Both the position numbers and the translations under genes were made by a program. Shown here piece by piece: positions 33,772 through 44,500 of a stretch of DNA of 64,000 nt. The notes beneath the pieces are model-generated. The model was not told the DNA's origin, ran no database searches, and saw only the letters and a list, made by a program, of their open reading frames with translations. The stretch's first letter is position 1. The number at the start of each line of letters is the position of its first letter. The stretch is from Lophium mytilinum (taxonomy: Eukaryota; Ascomycota; Dothideomycetes; Mytilinidiales; Mytilinidiaceae), in the NCBI GenBank assembly GCA_010093605.1, contig MU004194.1, positions 198,908 through 262,907 of the forward strand, read 5' to 3'.

Positions 33772-34105
33772 CAGCCGCACCTTACACCCCGGCATCCCAT
33801 TGCCAATGCTCTTTCCAGTATTCCCTCGCGCAATCAACCTCTGACATTGTTCCATCCGTCACACTGTTTATCACACACTTTTCACACGGTGCCTACTTGA
33901 CCGCGATTCCCGGCCCATTCATTTCACCGTCTCGCTGCCTACACCGTCACGGGTTCGGGCAGATCTCACTAGCACTTGACCGCCTTCAACGGCAATATTC
34001 TTCGCAGGCCCACTACTTGCTCTCTCTAGCGACATCTCCCATTAGTCCTCTGCTAAACCCAACTATCTACTCATTGTGACTTTGTCTCCCGATATTGGCG
34101 TCGTC
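33772..34105. other. Leader and promoter of the La-Arb1 gene
   Basis: About 330 bases, rich in pyrimidines (TCCGTC, TTTATC, CACTTTTC), with no gene. They probably form the promoter and 5' UTR. Confidence 0.5.
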
Positions 34106-36153
34106 ATGACCATTGACACTTTCGACACTGGAATGGAGAGCAACGCGGTGACCCAAAGCGCGCTTCTTGAGCCTGATATCTTAGCAATGCCTGAGACCGA
34201 ACCATCCGCACAGCCAGCACCAACCTCAAATGGGATCATCCCATTCGAGCAAATGGCCCGCCCAGGAACTCCCCTCGGCAAGACCGAGCCTCTCGGCGAA
34301 CACCCCGAAGGCGAAGAAATCCGGCGCCAGGTTGAGTTCTACTTTTCCGATGGAAACCTGGCGACCGACAACCATCTTCTTGGTCTCTGCGGTGGCCGAG
34401 AAAATCTCCCAGTTTCGATCAGCCAGATCCTTGGCTTCAAGAAGATGCGCCGATTTAGACCAAAGACGCGTGTTGTGGAATCGCTGCGGAAGAGTGACTT
34501 CTTGGAAGTGGACGAGACGGGCAAGACTATCAAGCGGAAGATCGCTATCCGTATCCCAACTCTGCTAGATGACGACGACGATGATTCGGAACTGGCGTAC
34601 GACCCGGCTTCTGCGCAAGAAGAGCGAAAGGCCACGCCTAGGAGGGCTAAGCAGGTAGTTCCGACGACGCTCAGGAAGGAGGTTCCACCTGGAATGACCA
34701 AGAACATGGTAAATTTGCCCTAGGATATCTTCTTACGTTAGACCACGTTACTCATGGTATCTAGATGAAACCCTCTGGCTTCGAGGAGTACTACGTCGAG
34801 GGCCCCCTTACCCCAGATCAGTACGAGGAAGAGAAGCAGATGTACGATCCGGACATTTCCTTCGTCGAGCGCATCGAAGTTGCTATCCAGCGCTTCAAAG
34901 CCAAGCGTAAGATGCACCAGATGTTCGTAGAGGTCTTCAGCAAGTTCATGCGCTTCGGTGGCGTCGACGGGCAGCAACGTCAGTTCACAGGTAGACTAGC
35001 CAAGACAGAACTTGAAGAGTACGATGCATCAGAAATAGCACGCATGATGGCTACTCATCATGTGCCTTGGGACCGCGCGGATCCGAAGCGGTGGACTGTG
35101 GACTTTGAGGGCGTTGCTAAGGGCTTCCTGTGAGTTTTTCTAGTCCTTTCTCACCCCCCCTTTCGTTCCTCGATTTCCCAGTAACTGACGACACTTAGTT
35201 CCTCTTACTACCCGCAGTACTTCAGCCCCGAGATTCGCCAAATCAACCGCACAACCCAGGTCCTCCGCTCCTTCTACAACTACATCCTCCTCCACAACGT
35301 CTGCCCCGAATTCAACGACGACATCCTCGCCGCCCGTCGCATCTGTGACCTTGCCGACAAAGAGCTCCCCGCCGTCTATGCCGTCGGCCCCCTTCTCCCA
35401 GGAACCTTCAACACCTGCGCCTCAGCCCTCCTTGGCGGCTACTGGACTCAGATCCACCCCCCAAACCAGAACCCCGACAAGTCGTGGGACCATGCGAGCC
35501 GCGACTCAAGCTGGGCCGGCGAAATCCCCGACGCCACAAGCAAGCAAACTTACCGTCCCGAAGCCATGCTCGCAGCGTTCAAGCTCGGCGTCCTCGCATG
35601 CGGCAGCGAAGCCGCATACAACGCGCTCACCACCGGCGGCCAAGACATCTCCACCATCAAAGCCGCCTTTCCCGTCCTCGGCAGCGAAACCGTCGGCCTC
35701 AGCGTTCTAGGCACCGAGCCGCCCAGCGACGACACCCGCGCGCTGTACGCCGCGCACAACAAGAAATGGAGCCACAAGCTGCAGATCGAGCCGCTGGGCA
35801 AGCTGATCTGCGACGCGTGGGCCGTGCCGGACCTCGAGGAATGGGACCTGCCGCCGCACCTGCTCGCGGAGAAGAAGAAGGCGCGGCCGCGCCGCTTCGA
35901 GTTCTGGATCGAGGAGTCGGCGCTCAAGCTGTGCTTTGCGAATATGAAGATTCGCGCAACGGTTATGAAGCTCGAGCATGAGATTGAGGTGCTGGACGAG
36001 GTGCAGCTGGTGCATTGCAGCTTCTATGAGTTCTTGCTTAATGAGCTGCAGATGCAGGCGAAGGTGCCGAAGGAGGTGCGGTTCCTGAAGCATCGGGATT
36101 TGAAGGCGATGGAGGAGTGGGAGGCGGAGGAGAAGGCGGTTGCTGAGGTCTAG
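34106..36153 (+). CDS. La-domain protein fused to Arb1 (Argonaute siRNA chaperone subunit)
   Basis: Exons 34106-34708, 34765-35129 and 35199-36153 give 640 residues. Residues about 70-147 form a La-type winged helix: EGEEIRRQVEFYFSDGNLAT, then LPVSISQILGFKKMRRFRP and VVESLRKSDFLEV. This is the aromatic/basic pattern used by La and LARP proteins to hold RNA 3' ends. After an acidic linker (DDDDDDSE), residues about 202-640 match Arb1 (PF09692): GFEEYYVEGPLTPDQYEEEK, FVERIEVAIQRFKAKRK, NYILLHNVCPEF and AARRICDLADKELP. Arb1 is a subunit of the fission-yeast ARC complex, where it holds Argonaute with duplex siRNA before heterochromatin targeting. Both parts lie in one continuous frame with clean introns, and the La-Arb1 border falls inside exon 1-2. 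Whether the La fusion is general in this class is not known to me. Confidence 0.85.
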
Positions 36154-36545
36154 ATGGTGCGCAGCTTCTCCTTGGATGGTGCTGTTATCTTTTGATGGCC
36201 TCCCTTTGATTTCAATGATAGGCTCAAAATTACTAGATTAAGGTGGGACAGTGGTTAGGAAGTCCGTGAGAGTCTTTTAGTCTTTCGTGGCGGGCTTCAG
36301 AGTCTGCGAGATTCGAGTGATTATAGGCTGAGCTTATAGCTCAAAAGGCGAGGTTATCAAAACTGAAAGCTTGCATAGATCTGTCGCTACTGCTCGTGAT
36401 GCTTCCATATAAGATGAAGAATTCGCAAAATATGTGTCAGGCGGAACAGGGAAAATCAGACGCGCTCGTAGTTAACATACTGGGCCTTTCACGTAGTAGC
36501 GAAAGGTGTATGTAGATACATGTCCTATTCCTATTTGGTGGTATC
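36154..36545. other. Convergent 3' regions
   Basis: About 390 bases between the ends of two convergent genes. AT-rich, with no gene; they serve as 3' UTRs and terminators. Confidence 0.5.
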
Positions 36546-37931
36546 TTACGGTCGTAGCAACAGCTTCCCCGTCGATTTCCTGCTTTCGATATCCTGACTT
36601 CGTTAGCTGAAAGTGTCTACGTTACGATATTGCAGAGCATGAGCGGCCTACCTGGTGCGCCCTGGCAACATCCTCAAGCGGATAGATCTCATGGATCCGC
36701 ACATCCATCTTATCCTTGACAATGAAGTCCCACAGCTCAGCCGAATACTTCTCCAACTCTCCTTCCTCCGAGATATAGTTGAAGAACGTCGGACGAAGCA
36801 GTTTCGCGTTCTTCGCAGTAAGTCGCCTATCATCCCTCGTCAGTGACTACCCACCAAACCCCCTCACCCATCAGAAGAGGAACAAAAGAAGCACAACTCA
36901 CGAAATCGTCACCGGCGGCACCGCCCCACTCGCATTCCCAAAACTAACCAAGCTCCCCTTCCGCGCCAGACTGTTCAAGCTCGCATCAAACGTCGCCTTC
37001 CCCACCCCATCAAACACCGCACTCACCCCCTTGCCCCCGGTCACCTCCAGTACCTTCTTCACAAACACGTCCCCGTAATCAAAGTACTCCAGCGTAACTT
37101 CGGCCCCATACTTCGCCGCCAACGCCCGCTTCTCCTCCGTCGACGCCGTCGCAATCGTCCGCGCGCCCACCGCTTTTAGCAGCTGCACCAGCCACAGCCC
37201 CACGCCGCCCGCGGCCGCGTGCACGAGGATCCAGTCGCCGCGCTGCACGGCGTAGGCGTCGCGGATGAGGGTGAGGGCCGTGAGGCCTTGGAGGCTGGCC
37301 GCGGCCGCGGTTTCGGGCGAGATGGAGGGGGGGAGGGCGACGACTGCGGTGGCGGGGACCGGGGTGAATTCGGCGTAGGCGGACTGGTTCATGTAGACGA
37401 CTGAGGCGTTGAGGGAGAGGTGTGAGGGGGTTTTGGGGCCTAGGGCGGCGATTGTGCCGGCGCCTTCGCGGCCGAGGATGTAGGGGAAGTTGGGCGGTGG
37501 GTAGAGGCCGGTGCGGAAGTAGCTGGAGGAGGGTGTTAAGGAGAGGCTTTTGTGTTTCTTGTGTGGATTGGAATATATGCGAGGAGGAGATGTAGAGAAG
37601 AACTGGGAGAGGTAGGAATTATGGGTGCATACGTATCGATGTAGTTGATACCAATGTACTCATTCTTGACTAGAACCTCCCCTTCTTTCAATTCAGGCAC
37701 TGGGATATCCGTCTTGTATTGCAAAACCTCAGTGCCGCCTGTCTTCTCGATCCACACCCCTTTCATCGTCTTCGGGAGCTGTGTTGCGGACGCCATTGCT
37801 CTTGATTGCAAGATGCTTTTGCCGCGAAACTGAGGAGATAATTGAGTTTTCAGGAGTTGCAATCGCGATATTGATGTCGTGAAAGAGCGATTCCGGACTG
37901 GAAAAGACGCAATTCGAGGTGCAAAAGACAT
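36546..37931 (-). CDS. Mitochondrial-type NADPH:quinone oxidoreductase (ZTA1-like)
   Basis: Exons 37931-37633, 37522-36902, 36826-36652 and 36593-36546 give 380 residues. The N-terminus (FAPRIASFPVRNRSFTTSIS) is Arg/Ser/Thr-rich without acids, a mitochondrial presequence. A second ATG at residue 46 (MASATQLP) sits where cytosolic homologues start, so dual targeting by alternative starts is possible. The GroES-like part contains INYIDTYFRTGLYPPP and LGREGAGTI. The Rossmann part has HAAAGGVGLWLVQLLKAVGA for NADPH. The C-terminus (KNAKLLRPTFFNYI, then DIESRKSTGKLLLRP) matches yeast Zta1 and zeta-crystallin, which reduce quinones and other alpha,beta-unsaturated carbonyls and are linked to oxidative-stress defence. 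The short last exon of 48 nt is required to supply the conserved end. Confidence 0.92.
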
Positions 37932-38961
37932 GAGTGTGGTTACTTAGGCTTTGTAATGGAGCTCTCGCGGAAATGCCCCGCGTCTACTTAGGTACTTTTG
38001 AACCCCGCCCTCTACATCACAGTTCGGCTATTCTTGCACCATACCAGGGCTCCCGTCACAAAAAGTGAGACTCTACTTAGTGGGGCGCACGGTGCTTCAG
38101 AGTCTCACTTTTTGTGACGGTAGCCCTGCGTACCAAACCATTAGGGCTATTAAAGCTCTCTATTCCATGATTGGGTATGACGCAGAAAATCGGTGATGGT
38201 CGGAGTGGATAAAGTGGCGGCAAGTCGAGCACTTTACAGCACTAGGAATTTGTCGAAAGGCCCGAGGCTTTTGCTGTTGAATAGTAGGGCGATCAGAAAC
38301 CGAACCACACGAGCATGTGAATGGGTGGCCTAAGAGGGATATACAAGTTCTATAGTGCTTAAACATGACTAGCTATTCGTCTATACATGCAAGCCGCCTG
38401 GTATGTGTCCAGCTAAAGTATGTGGCTTCTACCGTTCTCATAGCTTCCCCGTCATCCCAATTCATACTCAACAGCCGTTGCTCATCCAAAGCGCACTGCC
38501 CGCCGCAGACATCAAGCCTACCAATCCACCCAGAAGACACACTGGAGCAGACTCACAAAGAGAGTGCTCCGCCAATTCCCCAGCATCAATCTTAGGAGCA
38601 CCACGTACAAAGCGACTCGCCAAAACTGGTCAATCTCACAACATAAAACCGCCAGGTCTTGCCGTCCAGACGCGCTCGACTTCTGATGCTCCGTCAATGC
38701 CGTCGGTTGGGGACCGTGAACATCGGTGCCGGACCGAGTCTGCACCATTAGAACTAGCAAGACAAAAGCGTGCAGGAGCCAGGAGAAGAATAGAAAAGTA
38801 TGAACATAAAGATGAAAAGCAATCTTGAAGGAAAGCTCACAGAAGTAGACGAAAAAACCAAGACAGTCTCCGACGCCATCGCCGTTGTTTTAGCCTGGTC
38901 TAAGAAAAGATGAATTGTATTAGCAGAAGAGAAGGAAAATCGAGCTACACCATGTGTCCCT
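37932..38961. other. Intergenic region with a hairpin element
   Basis: About 1 kb. A 30-bp inverted repeat at 38045-38128 is described separately. Frames at 38365-38830 are short, overlap on both strands and show no domain. Confidence 0.5.
38045..38128. mobile_element. Short TA-flanked inverted-repeat element (MITE-like)
   Basis: The left arm 38045-38074 begins CAGGGCTCCCGTCACAAAAA. The right arm 38099-38128 is its reverse complement over 30 bp with one mismatch (C versus A at arm position 8). The spacer is 24 nt. TA dinucleotides flank both sides at 38042-38043 and 38131-38132. This fits a deletion derivative of a Tc1/mariner or pogo-type transposon, which duplicate TA; a stable hairpin of other origin is the alternative. 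There is no coding capacity. Confidence 0.6.
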
Positions 38962-40562
38962 TCATAGCATCAACAGGCAGGTGAGAGCAACTGCTAAGAG
39001 GCCTCCAGTCGCCGCACTGAGCTTACCAGCAGCACCCTTCTTGGTCGTGCTTGCTGATGGTGCGGCTCCTGTTGATGTAGCATTAGCACTGGTGGTCTCT
39101 CCGCCAGGCAAATTGCTGTCGTCATTGCCTAGAATCTTGATTGCTAGGCCTGAAATCTCATTGCCGTTGCTCCCGTAGATAGCCATTGGGACTGCTGTCT
39201 CTTTGACATCCACCAGTTTTCCGTTATTGGGGTTCTTGATACCGTTCTTGATCAGGTCATCGACACCGTCGGGGGGACTTGGGATCTTGAAGCTCTGGGA
39301 GAAGCCCGAGTCCGATATCAGACCTGAAGAGCATTCCGGGGCCTTCGCATTGGTGGCTGTGGCATTGGCTGACTGGAGTAGGGTAAGATCTAGCTTGTTG
39401 TATTGGCTCTGGAGGTTATCGTAGTCCTTCTTGAGTGTGACAGTTGTATTATCGTTGATATTGACGAGACCATAGTCGGCTTCTTCCTGGCTGTACTCAT
39501 AGACGAGGCCTCCGCTCAGGGCTGTCATCTGCGTGCCGTATAGCGCAGCAACCTCATTGAAGACTCTGGGGGTACCGAGGGGCTTGTTGCAGCCATACTC
39601 GGAGAAGAAGACGGGGAGCGAGCTATTTTGGAACATGGAGACGAGGTCGTTATAACCCGCAGTTTGGAACGTTGCTGCAGCTCCACACCAGGAATAAGAA
39701 TTGAGTCCAATGAAGTCCGAGCGTGACAGATCCGTTTTGCCGTCGATGTTGCATTGGAAGTAATTGTAGGTATCATTTAGTATGGGGCGGACATCCGCGG
39801 CGGAGTATCCCACGGGGATTGTTCGTGAAGCCTGGGCGGCGATGTAATTCTTGAGATCTCGCTGGATAGCCTGGTAACTGTGTTAGCTTAAGCTATTCGC
39901 TTCAAAGCTGATGACTAGTGCTCACTCTGATATACGGAGGGTTATCCTTGGAGGAGGGAATATCGTTCATGACCTCGTTGGCAGCAAAAAAAGCGAGGGT
40001 ATTGGGGTAGTTCTTGAAGGCCTCCACGATACCAAAGGTACGAGTAAGGTAATTAACGTTGTAGGAGCCTGAAGGGTCGGAGCGGTCCAGAGACTCTCCT
40101 GCAAGAGGCGAATTGACGTCAAGAATCATGTATATGCCGACGGCGTTGAAGATGCTGGCGCATTCATCGTGATTGGCAGCTGGATCAATGTTGTAGACGC
40201 GGATGGTGTTGACCTGCCGGCGGGTTAGTGACGAGCCCAGGCTTATAGGAATGGAGAACAGGACATACACCCAGTCGCTGGAGAAGTGCAGCATCTCGTA
40301 AACAAACAGTGCCGTTGGTGAGCGGGTCCTGGCCCGTTTGGGGTTTGTATCCAGCTTGTCCGCCGGGTTGATAGCTGCGCAGGTCAGTAATAGCACCAAT
40401 TGATGCGGGAACGGGACCTTACTCAACACCAATGATCATCAGCCTCTTGTTCGTCTTGGAGTCGACAAAGTCCTGGCCTTGAATCTCGACGGTATGTACT
40501 GCATAGGCAATGCTGACCAAAGAGACGAAGAACACCACTAGGGTGCGGAGTAGCTGCAACAT
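38962..40562 (-). CDS. GPI-anchored 1,3-beta-glucanosyltransferase, GH72 (Gas/Gel)
   Basis: Exons 40562-40423, 40374-40269, 40213-39926 and 39870-38962 give 480 residues. A signal peptide covers residues 1-21 (LLRTLVVFFVSLVSIAYA). The GH72 fold is clear: GQDFVDSKTNKRLMIIGV, YQPGG, NTIRVYNIDP, the acid/base Glu in FFAANEVMND (about E162) and the nucleophile Glu in VFFSEYGCN (about E269). The tail ends in a Ser/Thr-rich stretch and a hydrophobic GPI signal (GGLLAVALTCLLML). No Cys-rich CBM43 domain is present, so it is of the short Gel1/Gas type. The enzyme cuts and rejoins 1,3-beta-glucan chains at the plasma membrane and wall. An upstream ATG at 40626 could be spliced to the same frame (see findings), giving MLS instead of MLQ. 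Confidence 0.95.
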
Positions 40563-41597
40563 GATGGTTAGAACAAACGGTTGGTATGGGTATTTGTGGT
40601 ATTGTTGGAGGACTCACGGAGAGCATGGCGGGCGCGATAAGTCGAGCAGCGGGCGGTCAATGGCTCTGAGCGCGCTTCCCTGATTTAAGCACGCGGCGAG
40701 TTCGCGACGGCTTCAAGCGGATGGTGGGTGGTGTCGAGGGGCAACAGCGGCACACTAGGAATGCACTACAGATAGGTGCAGGGCAACGCAATCGTGGGTT
40801 GTTGGGAGTAGCGAGTGAAGGCGACAACTGTCAGTAACGAGCGACGTTGGTGAGCAGAAGGACAGCGGCGGCGGTCGAGAAGGTCGAGACGTGGTGATAC
40901 CCACGGCTCCCTCAATTGCTTATGTAGAATGACGACCAGCCGAGGACCAGGAGATTGCGCAAATTAGCTCCGTTTCTGTTCACCAGACTTCGCAAACACG
41001 GTGCAGCGGCGTCAGGAAACCTTCTCTAGGAACTGCATAGGAGCTGCATAGAGCAAAAGCACAAAAAGAAAGCTTTCTCGTCTTCAATTGCGCTCCTGGA
41101 GCCTCCAGCTTGTGAAGATGGCCAGCTTCTTAGAGCATTCTAAAAACAGACTGGCTAAAGAGCCCGCAGCCAATCCCGGAGAGGAAGTCCATAATCTGCT
41201 GCCCTCGGCGCTATTGGTGGGATCCAGACCTGGTCGCTGTGAAGCGTCCCTCCAATCCGCGGTTTCGTCAAGACAAGGCATGGCATGTTTCAGAAAGCTC
41301 GCAGGTATATTGATCTACCAAGGGCCTTCCTATCCACCAGCTTTTTGCTGTCCTCGAACAGTCGCACTCCAAGACGCTACAATTACTCTAACGACGCGAT
41401 GGGCCGATTTATCCTCCACGCCACCGGACTATTGGCAATAGTCTGTCTGCTATACTACAACACCCAAAACCAGTGATCCCAACTATCCCATACCGCTATC
41501 CATGCCACCGTGATTCACCACTACAAAGCCTGCTACTTCGCTAAGGGCACATTTAGCATGAAGGCTTGCCACTTTTATGCAACTGCAAGCTCTCCAC
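40563..41597. other. Intergenic region, possible micro-ORF
   Basis: About 1 kb between the GH72 start and the Arf-GEF end. A 117-codon frame at 41088-41441 shows no domain. A 25-residue frame at 41399-41476 encodes a single hydrophobic helix (see findings). Otherwise nothing is supported; the GH72 promoter should lie at 40630-41000. Confidence 0.4.
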
Positions 41598-44500
41598 TCA
41601 CTCAGCGACCTCTTCCTCGTCTGCCACCTCTGTTGCCCCCGCTGCCTCCGCCGGCTTCTCCTCCACAGCCGCCTTCTTTGCTGCCGTTGGCGGTTTCTGC
41701 GCTTCCTCTGGGAAGAGCTCCGCGAAGAAGTTGGGCAAGAACCGGTTCAGACGCTTCCACGTCTCGTTCCACAACTCCTCATACTCAGGCTTCTGGTCCG
41801 GTGGTGCCAGGAATCCACCGCTCGACATGACTAACAGAATATTCTTCAAGCTTTCCGAAACAGCCTCCTCCTATAGACTGTTAGCAATTATTTTTCCGCA
41901 TCGCGAATCTCTAATGCTTACCAAGCTGTCGCCCTGTCCACTGTTCATGAGCCTGTCCATAATGGTGATGATCTTGATCCACAGGTCAAGCATGCCATCC
42001 CAGTCCGACAGCATGACGAGATAGTGCAGGAACACTTTGCAGAGCAGCGTCGAAGCCCGGACTCGAGTTTCACTCATGCCTACCGGATCAGATTGGTAGA
42101 TTTCCGGCTTCAGTAGCTGCGTGATGAGTGGGAAGAGGACTTCCCCAAAGATGTCTGTCCATTCCTTGTGATCCGGGGAGGCTAGCTCGTTGGACAGCAA
42201 CGTTCGCTGCAGAGAAGCAAAAGCTTGTTGTCGAATCTCTCGACAAGGGTTGAGGCATTGCTTTGTGAGCGCCACCAATATGGGCGACCAATACGCAGTC
42301 CACGCTACATCTTATTAGCAAAACTATATGCCTGCGTGTATGGGAGGATTATTCTACCTTCATTAGGCTCGAGATGAGACAGTGCGATGAAATTAGGGAC
42401 TCGGCTCGACATTTGGTAGATAATGCTCATTGATTGAGTGCCACGAATCACTGCTTCATTTGTTCTGAGGCTGATTAGCAAAGAACATCTCGAACTCAAG
42501 CAGATACATACTCAGGCTTCTTCGGCTTAACTGGCTTGCCCCTTCTCGCGTTTTGGTCTCGCCGTTGTTCTTGCTGAGCGCCTACTTGGCCGTCGGTTGC
42601 AAACTCATTAAGCAAAGTAATAACAGCTTCGTAGTTATCCGCCGTGATACCTGGATGAGTAGAGCTGGCCAGCTCTTCAACGATTTGGAACACGTCTCCT
42701 GCTGCCTCCGGGACCGAGTGCAATGTGTTGAGAATGGACCAGAAGTCTGGCGAGTTCGCCATCTCGCTACGTAGACCTATTGGACCCTTGATGCAGTCCG
42801 CAAGACCCATGAGTAGCGGCTGAGCAGACTTCTTCAGAAGCTGCGGGTCAAAGCTTGAAAAGGTATGAAGCAGCACAGGAGCCCGAATGAAATCAAAGTC
42901 CTGGCACTGATTAGCACGAACAATAGATCTTACAAACTTTGGATGAGAACATACGTTGCTCGCTTTTAGCAGACTTAAAAGATAGTAAACAGATCTTGCC
43001 GTCACTACGGAATGAAGTTTCGCTGATTCTCTTATAACCGTCTCCAGAGCATCTATAACATCTTTCGCCAACTCCCGAACAGTCTCTTCATCTCGTAACG
43101 CTAGCACGGTGGCCAACTCGAGCACGAAGACAATACTGGGATCGTAGATTGGCTTGTTGAGCTTGTTCTTGTTCTCATTTTGTCTCGGGTTCGTGTTTGG
43201 CGGAATATCCGACTTGACAACGATAACTCGAGGTGAGCCATCCTCGGGGATCTGCTCCAGCAGGGAGATAAGCAGAGACTTGAGTGATTCGATCGGGAGC
43301 TGGCCGATATTGGATAATATCTCTTCGAAATGACATGCTTTGACCGTATCCACGGTACAGAGCGTAGCCTCTATTTCCTGGTCGGACGGCTCTGGAGGCT
43401 CATCGTTTGCGAAGCTGGAGACGTACGATGACAACGCTGAGAAGATGCTAGTATCGGCTGGACGCTCGGCGCGGTCGATAATCTGCGCAGGACTTTGCAG
43501 AGGAATAGGCGGTAATGCAAGTGTCTTTTGAAAAGATAGGAAGTATGGGGGTATCAATGAATTGACGAAGAGATTCAATATTATGTGGATTAGCTTTCTC
43601 TGTTAGCTCAAATATCGCGACTTTCAGTAGGGCTTCACTTACTCGATCCCAGCCATCTCTGATCGATGTTTCGTTTCCTTTGATGACTTGGAAGAGAACG
43701 ACGGTGGCGTCCTGTGCTCTCTGGTCACGGCCAAACTTGACGGCTGTCTCACTGACCATGACACTCTTCTTGTCAACCTGAACCTCAGTGTTCAAGGATG
43801 TGTCGGGAGGCACTTCAGGGGCCAGTGTGCTGATGAAAGACAAGCAAGAAATAATGCGATCCAGGGCGTCGCTCAGGCCATATTTCGCAGCGATTCGAGC
43901 GCATTGGTCAAATCCAGTAACGACGCGAGAGAACACAGCGTCATCTGTTGCCGACATGAAGACGTAAGAGAGGGTCGCCACAATAGGTCTCCACGTTGCG
44001 GCAAACATATCCGCATCAAAGACGTTGGTTTCGCAAATAACAAGATCTGAAGCGGACTGAATCTTGTGCAACAGTTCTTTCCAGGCGTGCTCGTAGGCAT
44101 GCCGATTGTCGTGCTCTTCAGGAAGGATTATTTCGCGGGTCTTTATCGAGTCGTAGATGTCCTGGAGGTATTCCGGATCGAAGTCTTTCCCGCCATTAAC
44201 TCCCCTGAGATTCTTTGAGAAGTCTTGAATGGACATCCGGGCCTGCTTCATGTTGGGGTTATGCTGGTCGGTATTCAGCATGATTATTGCGTACGTAAGC
44301 ACGAAGATTGCATCTTTGTCCGCAATTCCTTCTGGCATCGTTTTGGCACAGTACTGCTCAGAAAACTCCGTAACGATTCTAGCAATAAGTGCTGACTCGC
44401 CAGGAAGACGGAACGAGTTCAAGAGCTGCCTCAAGGCTTCATCTGCTCTTTGGCCGGTAAAATCAAAGAGATCGATGAAAGCACTGAGTATTCCTTCGTT

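Noticed and set aside
41088-41441. 117-codon plus-strand frame
   Set aside because: No domain and no conserved features; only the nested 25-residue frame was kept as a low-interest finding.
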